Shown: positions 9,445 to 17,557, counted from the first letter of the stretch. The stretch: 64,000 nucleotides of DNA from Flavobacterium nackdongense (GCF_004355225.1 NZ_CP037933.1:1922001-1986000); one strand, 5' to 3'. Notes: generated by a model from the sequence alone, not told the origin. Numbers and translations: made by a program.

Positions 9445-9888
9445 ATGTTTGGAATTGGCGGAGGCGAATTAATTTTTATAATGTTTATCGTTCTAATGCT
9501 TTTTGGTGCTGATAAAGTACCTGAAATGGCGCGCACGATGGGCAAAGCAATGGCACAATTGAAAAACGCGACCAACGACATCAAAAATGAAATACAAAAA
9601 GGAGCCGAAGCCAACGGATTCGACCAAAATATGTTGAGCGACTTGACCAATAATATCAATTCTGAAATTAATAATGCTAAAACCAATTTAATTGGCGATT
9701 CCAATCCTTTAAAAGGAATTTCAGATAACTTTTCCACGGAAATCGACAATGTCAAAAGTAGTGTAACAGAGGAAAATCTTACAAGTACAGCCGACATAGA
9801 AAAAGTCAAAGCGGATTTAGCACAAGATGAACTCCATAAGAAAGAGGAAATTGAAGACGCTATTGGTCCAATAAAACGCAAAAAATAA
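9445..9888 (+). CDS. tatA: twin-arginine translocase subunit TatA/TatE family
   Basis: A 147-residue single-span membrane protein. The N-terminal helix GELIFIMFIVLMLFG is followed by the hinge FGADKVPEMARTMGKAM and an amphipathic helix, the TatA/B pattern. A long acidic and asparagine-rich tail (residues ~55-147) is typical of Bacteroidota versions. It forms the pore for export of folded proteins with a twin-arginine signal; the GH116 enzyme at 35736-38519 carries such a signal and would be a client. Its stop codon overlaps the start of the following PAP2 gene by one base. Confidence 0.9.
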   Translation: MFGIGGGELIFIMFIVLMLFGADKVPEMARTMGKAMAQLKNATNDIKNEIQKGAEANGFDQNMLSDLTNNINSEINNAKTNLIGDSNPLKGISDNFSTEIDNVKSSVTEENLTSTADIEKVKADLAQDELHKKEEIEDAIGPIKRKK

Positions 9889-10451
9889 TGTTGGAAAAAA
9901 TCATTTCTCTAGACCAAGAAGCATTTATCTTTCTAAATGGTCTTGGCTCCGAAACCTACGATGGATTTTGGTTGATAATCACCAAACAAACTTCTTGGAT
10001 TCCGTTTTTTCTCTTCTTATTTTATATAATTTTCAGGAAATTAGGAATAAAACAAGCCTTATTTTTACTGCTTTTCGTAACGCTTTTGGTGATTCTTACC
10101 GATCAAACGGCCAACGTTTTCAAAAACGGATTTCAAAGATTGCGTCCCTGCAACAATCCCGAAATCAATTCCTTCATTCGAATAGTGCAATCCAGAACTT
10201 CTTATAGTTTTTTCTCTGGTCACGCCGCTAATTCTATGGGAGTTGCCACGTTTTTATACCTAATTTTTAAGAAAGATTTCAACTCCTTTTGGCTGCTCTT
10301 TTTATGGCCTTTAATGTTCGCTTATAGCCGAATTTACTTGGGATTACATTATCCTTTGGATATTATTTCAGGATATTTGTGTGGTGCCATTTTGGGTTTT
10401 TTGATGTTCAAACTATATCGAACAGCGCAACAGAAATATTTTGCCGGATAA
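9888..10451 (+). CDS. PAP2 family phosphatase
   Basis: A 187-residue integral membrane phosphatase of the phosphatidate phosphatase 2 type, acting on lipid phosphates such as undecaprenyl pyrophosphate or phosphatidylglycerophosphate; the exact substrate cannot be read from sequence. The three-part active site is intact: K79-x6-R86-P87 (in KNGFQRLRP), SGH at 110-112, and SR at 147-148 with His154 and Asp158 (SRIYLGLHYPLD). Several hydrophobic helices separate these motifs. The start codon overlaps the tatA stop by one base (TAATG), implying translational coupling. Confidence 0.9.
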   Translation: MLEKIISLDQEAFIFLNGLGSETYDGFWLIITKQTSWIPFFLFLFYIIFRKLGIKQALFLLLFVTLLVILTDQTANVFKNGFQRLRPCNNPEINSFIRIVQSRTSYSFFSGHAANSMGVATFLYLIFKKDFNSFWLLFLWPLMFAYSRIYLGLHYPLDIISGYLCGAILGFLMFKLYRTAQQKYFAG

Positions 10452-10455
10452 TTTC

Positions 10456-10489
10456 AACCCTATCAGGGTTCAAAAACCCTGACAGGGTT
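10456..10489. repeat. palindromic intergenic repeat, paired AACCCTGACAGGGTT units
   Basis: AACCCTATCAGGGTT (10456-10470) and AACCCTGACAGGGTT (10475-10489) are each nearly palindromic and complement each other, giving a 15-bp stem with one G-U type mismatch around a CAAA loop. It lies between the convergent PAP2 and O-methyltransferase genes and could also act as a bidirectional terminator. Confidence 0.8.
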
Positions 10490-10492
10490 AAA

Positions 10493-11134
10493 TTACAACA
10501 CTCTCGACACCGTCAATCCATCGCGAATAGGCAATAAAACGGTTTCCACTCTCGGGTCGTTTTTCAACAAAAGGTTATATTCTAATAATATTTTGGTGCT
10601 GAAGTCTTTTGGATCCAGTGGCTCAACCACTTTTCCACTCCATAGTACATTATCCGAAAGAATGATTCCACCTTTGTTCATTTTGGGCACAATCAATTCA
10701 AAATAGTTGATGTAATTTTCCTTATCGGCATCGATAAAAACCAAATCAAATTTCGTGTCCAATGTTGGAATTATATCCAAAGCTTCGCCTAGATGTTGTA
10801 CAATTTGGCTTCCCCAAGGCGATTTATCAAAATGTTTTCGTTGAAAATCGACCAATTCTTCCTTGATGTCAATCGTGTGAAGCGTTCCGTTTTCCTGCAT
10901 TCCTTCGCACAAACACAAAGCCGAATAACCTGTATACGTACCGATTTCAAGAATATTTACTGGACGAATCAATTTGGACAACATACTCAAAACGCGTCCT
11001 TGAAAATGACCGCTCAACATTCGTGGCAACAAAACTTTCTGATAGGTTTCCTTGTTTAATGCCGCCAACAATTCGGGCTCTTTCTCGGAATGTTTTTCGA
11101 TATAATTTTCTAATTCTGGGGATATGAAGTGCAT
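10493..11134 (-). CDS. class I SAM-dependent O-methyltransferase
   Basis: A 213-residue cytoplasmic enzyme of the catechol/caffeoyl-CoA O-methyltransferase family. The SAM site is LEIGTYTGYSALCL (motif I) with the acidic strand end TIDIKEE, and the metal-binding region reads DLVFIDADKENYINYFE, followed by LSDNVLWSGKV. The acceptor substrate cannot be inferred. The start codon overlaps the stop of the upstream ParE-type toxin gene by one base (TAATG on the minus strand), so the enzyme appears to be translated from the toxin-antitoxin transcript; no separate promoter is evident. Confidence 0.88.
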   Translation of the reverse strand: MHFISPELENYIEKHSEKEPELLAALNKETYQKVLLPRMLSGHFQGRVLSMLSKLIRPVNILEIGTYTGYSALCLCEGMQENGTLHTIDIKEELVDFQRKHFDKSPWGSQIVQHLGEALDIIPTLDTKFDLVFIDADKENYINYFELIVPKMNKGGIILSDNVLWSGKVVEPLDPKDFSTKILLEYNLLLKNDPRVETVLLPIRDGLTVSRVL

Positions 11135-11424
11135 TATTTTAATTTAAAATTACTCAAATCTTGGTAATTATTCCAAAATCGCAACAAGAAAAGACTGTCT
11201 TTTTCAATGGAATAATAAATAGTAATTTGCTTTATTACCACCATTTTATAAACATTCGAATAGTCAGATTTTATAAAAATCACATTCCCTTTTTCTAATA
11301 AATTCAGAGAATGATTGATTTCATTAATGAAATTCAAAACTTCCTTTTCAGACCAATGGTTTTCAAGATATTCAATATTTTTCCAATAATCTATTTTGGC
11401 TAATAAAGTCCATTCAATCTTCAT
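11134..11424 (-). CDS. RelE/ParE-type toxin
   Basis: A 96-residue protein with the ParE/RelE architecture: an N-terminal strand (MKIEWTLLAKIDYW), a helix pair with NHWSEKEVLNFINEIN, the strand following LNLLEKGN, then YKMVVIKQITIYYSI and a terminal strand LFLLRFWNNYQD. Toxins of this fold inhibit either gyrase (ParE) or ribosome-bound mRNA (RelE); sequence alone does not decide which. It overlaps the antitoxin gene by 11 bases upstream and the O-methyltransferase by one base downstream, forming a three-gene string. Confidence 0.8.
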   Translation of the reverse strand: MKIEWTLLAKIDYWKNIEYLENHWSEKEVLNFINEINHSLNLLEKGNVIFIKSDYSNVYKMVVIKQITIYYSIEKDSLFLLRFWNNYQDLSNFKLK

Positions 11425-11680
11425 TTTTGAAATATTTCGAATACCTTTCTTTTGTTTCTTCCATTACTAAATCGTGAGCAATAGTCTGTTTATTAGCAAC
11501 TTGAATAAGAGCCTCGTGTATCGCTTTTTTTTCTTCTATTGACATCAAATTTACCTGTGCATCATCACTGCATTTCTCATTCAAATAATTATCAAAAACC
11601 GAGGAAACGATACGCAACAAACGTTCGTCAGCCTCTTCGATTTGCATTTGAATTTTCTGTTTTAATTCTGGAAGTCCCAT
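11414..11680 (-). CDS. probable antitoxin of the ParE-type pair
   Basis: An 88-residue, charged, helical protein (MGLPELKQKIQMQIEEAD...) placed directly upstream of the ParE-like toxin with an 11-base overlap, the normal layout of type II modules. Its C-terminal half (SIEEKKAIHEALIQVANKQ, MEETKERYSKYF) is likely the toxin-binding tail. No clear ribbon-helix-helix or HTH motif is visible, so DNA binding and autoregulation are inferred only from the layout. A TAACTTTG promoter lies 21 bases upstream. Confidence 0.7.
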   Translation of the reverse strand: MGLPELKQKIQMQIEEADERLLRIVSSVFDNYLNEKCSDDAQVNLMSIEEKKAIHEALIQVANKQTIAHDLVMEETKERYSKYFKNED

Positions 11681-11700
11681 AATTACTTATTTTACAAAAA

Positions 11701-11733
11701 CAAAGTTACAAAATATAATTTGAAGCCTATCAA
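11701..11733 (-). promoter_or_regulatory. promoter of the toxin-antitoxin-methyltransferase operon
   Basis: On the minus strand TTG (11733-11731) and TAACTTTG (11708-11701) are spaced by 22 bases, a full Bacteroidota-type promoter. The expected start is near 11697, giving a short leader before the antitoxin ATG at 11680. It is divergent from the rlmN promoter. Confidence 0.65.
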
Positions 11734-11759
11734 AATTCAATATTATTCAAAATAGTCAC

Positions 11760-11767
11760 TAACTTTG
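11760..11767 (+). promoter_or_regulatory. -7 element TAACTTTG for rlmN
   Basis: TAACTTTG ends four bases before the first of two consecutive ATG codons (11772 and 11775). The predicted transcription start falls on the start codon, so the message is probably leaderless. No good -33 TTG is seen. Confidence 0.6.
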
Positions 11768-11771
11768 CACA

Positions 11772-12812
11772 ATGATGGAAAAAAAAGACATTCGAGCGGT
11801 ATCCAAAGAAGAATTACGTGCGTTTTTTGTTGCCAATGGCGATAAAGCTTTTCGCGGCAACCAAGTATATGAATGGTTGTGGAGCAAAGGCGCTCACAGT
11901 TTTGAGGATATGACCAATGTTTCAAAAGCCACTCGCGAAATGCTCGAAAATCATTTTGTCATCAATCACATCAAAGTGGATAAAATGCAACGTAGCGAAG
12001 ACGGAACGGTAAAAAATGCAGTTCGTTTGCACGATGGTTTGGTGGTAGAAAGTGTTTTGATTCCAACTAATACTCGAACCACAGCTTGCGTTTCGAGTCA
12101 AGTGGGTTGTAGTTTGGATTGCAATTTTTGTGCTACGGCAAGACTCAAAAGAATGCGAAATCTGGAACCTGCCGAAATTTACGATCAGGTTATTGCCATC
12201 GATAAAGAAAGTCGTTTGTATTACAATCATCCGTTGTCGAATATCGTTTTTATGGGAATGGGCGAACCCTTGATGAATTACAATAATGTGATGAAAGCCA
12301 TCGAAATGATTACCTCAGACGAAGGTTTGGGAATGTCCCCAAAACGCATCACGGTTTCGACTTCTGGGATTCCCAAAATGATCAAAAAAATGGCCGATGA
12401 TGAAGTAAAATTCAATTTAGCTGTTTCACTACATTCTGCTATTGATGAAATTCGTTCGCGGATTATGCCTTTCAGCCAGAGTTTTCCATTGGCAGATTTA
12501 CGCGAATCCCTGGAATATTGGTATCGAAAAACTAAGAGTAAAATTTCATTTGAATATGTAGTTTGGAAAGGCATTAATGACGATAAAGCTTCTATCGATG
12601 CTTTGGTCAAATTCTGTAAATACTTTCCTTGCAAAGTCAATCTTATCGAATACAATCCCATCGATGATGGTGAGTTTCAACAAGCTGCAGAAGAATCCAT
12701 CAATGCCTACATCAAAGCACTTGAGGCTACGGGAATTATAGTAAAAGTACGCAGAAGTCGCGGCAAAGACATTGATGCAGCCTGCGGGCAATTGGCCAAT
12801 AAAGAAGCATAA
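11772..12812 (+). CDS. rlmN: 23S rRNA (adenine(2503)-C(2))-methyltransferase
   Basis: A 346-residue radical-SAM enzyme that methylates A2503 of 23S rRNA and A37 of some tRNAs. The iron-sulfur cluster motif is C113-x3-C117-x2-C120 (GCSLDCNFC). The two mechanistic cysteines are also in place: Cys106, seven residues before the cluster, and Cys338 near the C-terminus (DAACGQLA), which carries the transferred methyl group. MGMGEPLMNY and the SIMPFS-like region (RIMPFSQSFPL) are family hallmarks. Two ATG codons in tandem open the frame; the second is equally plausible. Confidence 0.96.
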   Translation: MMEKKDIRAVSKEELRAFFVANGDKAFRGNQVYEWLWSKGAHSFEDMTNVSKATREMLENHFVINHIKVDKMQRSEDGTVKNAVRLHDGLVVESVLIPTNTRTTACVSSQVGCSLDCNFCATARLKRMRNLEPAEIYDQVIAIDKESRLYYNHPLSNIVFMGMGEPLMNYNNVMKAIEMITSDEGLGMSPKRITVSTSGIPKMIKKMADDEVKFNLAVSLHSAIDEIRSRIMPFSQSFPLADLRESLEYWYRKTKSKISFEYVVWKGINDDKASIDALVKFCKYFPCKVNLIEYNPIDDGEFQQAAEESINAYIKALEATGIIVKVRRSRGKDIDAACGQLANKEA

Positions 12813-12814
12813 AA

Positions 12815-12840
12815 AACGCCCCAAATTTCATCGGGACGTT
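12815..12840 (-). terminator. Rho-independent terminator between rlmN and the 12863 gene
   Basis: AACGCCCC (12815-12822) pairs with GGGACGTT (12833-12840) with one G-U pair. Read on the minus strand the stem is followed by TTTTTT, making it a good terminator for the lipoprotein gene; in the plus direction the T run is weak. Confidence 0.65.
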
Positions 12841-12862
12841 CTTAAACACTATTATTATTGTC

Positions 12863-13729
12863 TTATTTTTTAAGATGAATTTCTTTTACAACATCTTTAA
12901 CTGTCATTGTTGCTAAATCGTCACATTCTCCATTTCCATAATCAAGAGTTGCTTTTAGATCATTTTTCAAAATTTCTACGACGCCAGATACTGGAAAAGG
13001 CATTCTGCAACTCATTTTTACTAAAAGAGGGCTTGTTTTTTGCACTGTACGTGTGTATTTTGAACCATTAGGAAATGTAGTAATATCATAGCCCCAAGCT
13101 TTGAAAACATTATCTTCCCAATTAGTAATAGAGGTAAATCCTTCGACCATTTCTCGAACTCTTGTTCCTGTTCTGGTATAAATTTTGCCATCAGGAAAAG
13201 TAATTTTTATATCAATAGAATGCGTCGTAACTGGATGAATTGTGTTTAAAATGTCCGAAGTTTTAAGTTCGTGCGTAAGGGTTTTACTTCCTTCAATTAG
13301 ATTACCGTTGTGATAAAAACCTTCTAATTTATAAGAAATTGTTCGTATTGGAGTAGCAAAATTTTTAGAAAAACTGATAATAATTTTACCTTTAACAACA
13401 TTTCCATTTGGTAAGGCACAGCCCTGAGTTCCAAAATCAATTGTTCTTGTGTAAGTATCATTGGTCAACACAGAAGTTACAGTTGCACAGGCAGGCAAAA
13501 TACTTTTAAAAGGTTCGCTTGTCTTGAATCCTAAACTTTTTTGAGTATCAAACTGATCCTCAGCAATAATCGCAACATCGTCAACGCTAGCGTCGATATC
13601 CGTATTTACGAGAGTTTCATCAACAGTAATGGTGCTGACTGGCGCAGCCTCGTTAACTGGTTCATTATTACATCCAATAAAAAATGCAATAGAAAGCATT
13701 GTAATAAATGCAAAAATTTTTGTTTTCAT
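12863..13729 (-). CDS. lipoprotein of unknown function
   Basis: A 288-residue predicted lipoprotein: the signal sequence ends in IAFFIGC, and the mature part begins with an acidic spacer (res ~22-60). The body contains two similar beta-rich segments, TRTIDFGTQGCALPNG with VKGKIIISFS and TRTVQKTSPLLVKM with GVVEILKND, suggesting an internal duplication of a strand-rich domain, each ending in a cysteine-bearing turn (GTQGCALP, GNGECDDL). I do not recognise a family with a known role. It stands alone with its own terminator and faces away from the polyprenyl synthase gene. Confidence 0.7.
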   Translation of the reverse strand: MKTKIFAFITMLSIAFFIGCNNEPVNEAAPVSTITVDETLVNTDIDASVDDVAIIAEDQFDTQKSLGFKTSEPFKSILPACATVTSVLTNDTYTRTIDFGTQGCALPNGNVVKGKIIISFSKNFATPIRTISYKLEGFYHNGNLIEGSKTLTHELKTSDILNTIHPVTTHSIDIKITFPDGKIYTRTGTRVREMVEGFTSITNWEDNVFKAWGYDITTFPNGSKYTRTVQKTSPLLVKMSCRMPFPVSGVVEILKNDLKATLDYGNGECDDLATMTVKDVVKEIHLKK

Positions 13730-14041
13730 AATAAATTTTTTTTAAGGTTTTACTTTTTGATAGAAAAATTAATAAAAGGTTTAATTGGGGCCAATAAATT
13801 TACGCAAATAAATGATTCTTAAACAAAACGCTTTTCTCAAATCGATGAACAGCACCCTTTTACTACTATTTACAATATTTAGTCAGAAATATGCAACAAG
13901 TCGATTCTTGAAGAAACGAAACTGTTGAACATAAAAAGTGTAAAAAAGGCCTCAAGAAAATAAATATAGAATAACAATCACCCTCATTTACATTCTTTAG
14001 ATAACGTTGTTTTAATCGAAAATAGTATATTTGAAACCTAA
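13730..14041. other. intergenic region with divergent promoters
   Basis: This 312-base gap has no credible gene. It holds a TATATTTG element for the plus-strand polyprenyl synthase gene and a seven-of-eight match (TTTATTTG, minus strand 13812-13805) for the lipoprotein. The remaining AT-rich sequence shows nothing further that I can support. Confidence 0.5.
14007..14033 (+). promoter_or_regulatory. promoter of the polyprenyl synthase gene
   Basis: TTG (14007-14009) and TATATTTG (14026-14033) are 16 bases apart. The ATG follows eight bases after the -7 box, leaving a leader of only a few bases. Confidence 0.6.
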
Positions 14042-15019
14042 ATGAACATTACCTCTCAAATAAAGCAGCCTATTTTTAAAGAAATGGAACTTTTCGAAAA
14101 AAAGTTCTACGAATCGATGTCTTCAAAAGTGGCTTTGCTCAACAGAATCACCTATTACATCGTCAATCGAAAAGGTAAACAAATGCGACCGATGTTTGTT
14201 TTTTTGACTGCCAAAATGGTTTCTGCCGGAATCGTAAACGAAAGAACCTACCGCGGCGCCTCAGTCATCGAATTGATTCACACTGCCACTTTAGTTCACG
14301 ATGATGTAGTCGATGATAGTAATCGGCGGAGAGGTTTTTTCTCGATCAATGCCCTTTGGAAAAACAAAATTGCCGTACTTGTAGGTGATTACCTCCTTTC
14401 AAAAGGTTTGCTTTTGTCTATCGACTACGGCGATTTCGATTTACTGAGAATCATTTCGGTGGCGGTTCGCGAAATGAGTGAAGGCGAACTATTGCAAATA
14501 GAAAAAGCTCGAAGACTTGACATATCTGAAGAGGTGTACTACGAAATTATCCGAAAAAAAACAGCGACTTTAATAGCCGCTTGTTGTGCTTTGGGGGCCA
14601 AATCAGTGATTGAGGATGAAGTTCAGGTCGAAAATATGCGAAATTTTGGCACACTCATCGGCATGGCATTTCAAATCAAAGATGATTTGTTCGATTATAC
14701 CGATGATGCCATTGGCAAACCAACAGGAATTGACATCAAGGAACAAAAAATGACTTTGCCGCTGATTCACGTTTTAAATAATTGCACTCCCAAAGAAAAG
14801 TCTTGGCTTATCAATTCAATAAAAAATCATAACAAAGACAAAAAACGTGTAAAAGAAGTAATTGCTTTCGTAAAAGACAATAATGGCTTGGTGTATGCCG
14901 AACAAAAAATGGCGCAATTCCAGCAAGAAGCCTTACAACTTTTAGATAATTACCCTAAATCCGAATTCAAAGACGCCCTGATTTTGATGGTAAATTACGT
15001 TATCGAAAGAAAAAAATAA
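14042..15019 (+). CDS. polyprenyl diphosphate synthase (long-chain)
   Basis: A 325-residue trans-isoprenyl diphosphate synthase that extends farnesyl or geranylgeranyl diphosphate with isopentenyl diphosphate, most likely to make the side chain of menaquinone. Both aspartate-rich motifs are present: DDVVD at 87-91 and DDLFD at 214-218, along with GKQMRP near the start and GELLQIEKAR. Length and motif spacing match the IspB/HepT/octaprenyl group; the chain length made cannot be read reliably. It is a single-gene unit with a good -7 box and a weak terminator downstream. Confidence 0.92.
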   Translation: MNITSQIKQPIFKEMELFEKKFYESMSSKVALLNRITYYIVNRKGKQMRPMFVFLTAKMVSAGIVNERTYRGASVIELIHTATLVHDDVVDDSNRRRGFFSINALWKNKIAVLVGDYLLSKGLLLSIDYGDFDLLRIISVAVREMSEGELLQIEKARRLDISEEVYYEIIRKKTATLIAACCALGAKSVIEDEVQVENMRNFGTLIGMAFQIKDDLFDYTDDAIGKPTGIDIKEQKMTLPLIHVLNNCTPKEKSWLINSIKNHNKDKKRVKEVIAFVKDNNGLVYAEQKMAQFQQEALQLLDNYPKSEFKDALILMVNYVIERKK

Positions 15020-15046
15020 TTTTTTGCACTAAAAAAATACCTTCTC

Positions 15047-15069
15047 AAACCTTGATTTTAGTAAGGTTT
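15047..15069 (+). terminator. possible terminator after the polyprenyl synthase gene
   Basis: AAACCTT (15047-15053) pairs with AAGGTTT (15063-15069), followed by TTCAATTTTT. The stem is short and the T run interrupted, so this is a modest candidate. Confidence 0.4.
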
Positions 15070-15157
15070 TCAATTTTTATCCATTTTTTTTGATTGTTGA
15101 TGCAACCTTTTTGCCATCCAACTCGTCTTACTTATAGAAACACTTTAATAAACAAAA

Positions 15158-15718
15158 TTGAAAGTAATTCAGTTTAACCAAGAAGAAAATGAAATCATTC
15201 GTTTGGCCATCGAGAATAATCGCTCGGCCCAACAAAAGATTTATGCCAAATTTTCTCCGAAAATGTTAAGTGTTTGCCGGCAATATATAAAAGATTTACA
15301 TCAAGCCGAAGACGTTATGATTACCGCTTTTATGAAAGTGTTTTCGCATTTGAAAAATTTTGAAAACAAGGGAAGCTTCGAAGGTTGGATCAGACGAATT
15401 ATGATCAACGAATGCATTTCGCATATTAGGGTTCAAAAAAAGCTTAATTTTCTGGATGAGGAACATTATCTAGAAGAAAGCTTCAACAACATCGAAAGTC
15501 AATTTTCAGTCGACGATATTCAGTTTTTAATTGACAGTTTACCCGATGGTTATAAAATAATTTTCAATTTATACGCCATAGAAGGATACAAACACAAGGA
15601 AATCTCGAATATGTTGGGAATTAACGAAGGAACCTCGAAATCGCAATTGTCACACGCTCGCAAATTATTAAAAGAGCAAATACTGACGCTAAAAAATTAC
15701 AGCAATGGAACAGCATAA
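15158..15718 (+). CDS. ECF-type RNA polymerase sigma factor
   Basis: A 186-residue sigma factor. Region 2 is recognisable in SAQQKIYAKFSPKMLSVC, DLHQAEDVMITAFMKVF and GSFEGWIRRIMINECISH; region 4 reads PDGYKIIFNLYAIEGY then HKEISNMLGINEGTSKSQL, a helix-turn-helix for the -35 element. The start codon is TTG: the frame MKVIQFNQEENEIIR aligns with relatives and no ATG precedes it. The next gene, a membrane protein of anti-sigma type, overlaps by 14 bases, so the pair is translationally coupled. Confidence 0.9.
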   Translation: MKVIQFNQEENEIIRLAIENNRSAQQKIYAKFSPKMLSVCRQYIKDLHQAEDVMITAFMKVFSHLKNFENKGSFEGWIRRIMINECISHIRVQKKLNFLDEEHYLEESFNNIESQFSVDDIQFLIDSLPDGYKIIFNLYAIEGYKHKEISNMLGINEGTSKSQLSHARKLLKEQILTLKNYSNGTA

Positions 15719-16400
15719 ATTAGAAACACAATTCAAAGAAAAATTGAATTCCCGTGAAATCAAACCAACAGAAATGGCTTGGGACAAGTTGGATTCGTTG
15801 CTATCAGCTGCAGACTTCAGTGATGGCGAACAGACTATTCAAAAACCTAAACGCAAATTCATTTGGCTGTACGTTGCAGCAAGTATTTTGGGAATTTGTT
15901 TCATTGGCAATTTGATTATTAACCCGAAGGAAACCTTAATCGAAAATCAAAAAAACACTGTTGTAATTGAAAACCAAAGCCTAAATGAAAAAGAGGAAAT
16001 CGAAAATACCTCTCCTACAAAACAACTAAAACATTCTAAAACCATTTCGAAGCAGAATGAAAAACCCTTAGTTCAAATAGCAAAAAGTAAAGAAACCAAT
16101 ATTGCTACTCAGATTATCAAAACGCAAGACGAAATTGTTGTATTATCACAACCGAGCAACCAAAATGAAACTAGTGTTGCAAATAAAAATAGCCTTTCGA
16201 CAAATATAGATTCTTTATTGGCCTCAGTAGAAAAACCAAATCCAGAAACAAATAAGTCTTCTATCAAAATAAATTCGACCGCTCTCCTCAATCAAGTTGA
16301 CGGTGAATTACAAGTTTCATTCCGAGAAAAGGCATTAAATACCATAACCAAAAAATACAAAGAAGCCAAAGAAGCTTTGGCCAACAGAAACAATCAATAA
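15705..16400 (+). CDS. single-span membrane protein, probable anti-sigma factor
   Basis: A 231-residue protein with a cytoplasmic N-terminal ~48 residues (KLNSREIKPTEMAWDKLDSL), one transmembrane helix (about 49-68, IWLYVAASILGICFIGNLII) and a low-complexity Lys/Glu/Asn/Thr periplasmic part. It overlaps the sigma gene by 14 bases. The topology and coupling match the anti-sigma partners found beside ECF genes in Flavobacterium, but no zinc-binding ZAS motif is present, so the assignment rests on context. The C-terminal ~50 residues (LLNQVDGELQVSFREKALN) look folded. Confidence 0.6.
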   Translation: MEQHKLETQFKEKLNSREIKPTEMAWDKLDSLLSAADFSDGEQTIQKPKRKFIWLYVAASILGICFIGNLIINPKETLIENQKNTVVIENQSLNEKEEIENTSPTKQLKHSKTISKQNEKPLVQIAKSKETNIATQIIKTQDEIVVLSQPSNQNETSVANKNSLSTNIDSLLASVEKPNPETNKSSIKINSTALLNQVDGELQVSFREKALNTITKKYKEAKEALANRNNQ

Positions 16401-16468
16401 TCATCATCACCCGAGCCAAAGCGAACTGGCGAAGCAATCAAAAATCGAACAATTAAAATCTTTACATT

Positions 16469-17533
16469 ATGACAAAAATTATCTTTTACCTAACAGCATT
16501 TATTTTACTTTTTGCCTGCAATGCGCAAGGCCAAGACACGAAAAACAAAGGCGAACACTCGCAAAAACCCTTTGAATCTCAAGTAAAATCCATCGCCACT
16601 AAAATTGAAAACATTACAAAAGAAGAAAAAGCAGCTTTAAAACTGGAAGTTGAAGCTGTTGATGCAAAATTAGAAAAAGGTCAAATCAGCAAAGAAGAAG
16701 CCGACAAAGAAAAACAAAATCTAGCAGAGTCAAGAGCCAAAAACATTGAAACTAGAGTGGCTATCGAACAAGAAAAACTAAACAATCTTGTGCAACAAAA
16801 AGTCGAAGGCAAAATAAAAGCAACCGATTCCACTCAAACCTATACCATAGTTATTCCTGCAAAATTAACGAAAGACAACTTTAAAAGACACGAAAAAAGA
16901 ACCACTTCGCAATTTGTGCTAGCTTTCGGCGCCAATAATCTTGTCACGAACAAAGCCGTTGCCAACTCCGATTTTTATTATTGGCAATCGCATTTCTTCG
17001 AATGGGGCTTTACAAATAATACAAGAATCTTCAAATACGATAATTTACTGCACTTGAAATATGGCTTTTCGGTAATGTACAATAACCTTTGCCCGACAGA
17101 CAATCGATACTTCGTTCCAAGTCTAAATAGCCAAACCAATCTAGAAGTTTTCCCATACGATTTAGCTGATTCCCGTTTCAAAAATGTGTATTTGGTCGCT
17201 CCACTTCATTTAGAATTTGATTTTTCCAAGAACAAATCGAACCAAGGCAGTAGTCATTTCAACACGCATAAAGGGGTGCGATTCGGAATTGGCGGTTACG
17301 GTGGTTTTCGAATAAAGTCGAAACAAAAATTATTCTACAGCGTTGACGATGATAAGGTAAGAATAAAAACCAAAGGTGATTTCAACGCCAATGATTTTAT
17401 TTATGGAGTGAGCACTTACCTTGGATACAGAGCGACGAGTTTGTATTTGAAATATGATTTGAATCCATTGTTCGAAAATAATCCAGTCGATCAAAACAAT
17501 ATTTCATTGGGATTGCGCTTCGACTTCAATTAA
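16469..17533 (+). CDS. exported protein: coiled coil plus outer-membrane beta-barrel
   Basis: A 354-residue protein with a signal sequence ending near LLFACNAQGQ (a cysteine there could make it a lipoprotein). Residues ~25-115 are heptad-like and highly charged (EEKAALKLEVEAVDAKLEKG, EADKEKQNLAESRA), predicting a long coiled coil. From ~140 the sequence alternates aromatic and polar residues and ends in NNISLGLRFDFN, with a terminal Phe-rich strand typical of PorT/OmpW-like barrels. It is the third gene after the sigma factor and membrane protein, 68 bases downstream, and is probably a target or sensor of that module. Confidence 0.65.
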   Translation: MTKIIFYLTAFILLFACNAQGQDTKNKGEHSQKPFESQVKSIATKIENITKEEKAALKLEVEAVDAKLEKGQISKEEADKEKQNLAESRAKNIETRVAIEQEKLNNLVQQKVEGKIKATDSTQTYTIVIPAKLTKDNFKRHEKRTTSQFVLAFGANNLVTNKAVANSDFYYWQSHFFEWGFTNNTRIFKYDNLLHLKYGFSVMYNNLCPTDNRYFVPSLNSQTNLEVFPYDLADSRFKNVYLVAPLHLEFDFSKNKSNQGSSHFNTHKGVRFGIGGYGGFRIKSKQKLFYSVDDDKVRIKTKGDFNANDFIYGVSTYLGYRATSLYLKYDLNPLFENNPVDQNNISLGLRFDFN

Positions 17534-17557
17534 AATTTTTGATTAGTTTTTTTTCTA

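Noticed and set aside
9375..9881. A 168-codon minus-strand frame
   Set aside because: Antisense to tatA, which has clear family motifs and a promoter.
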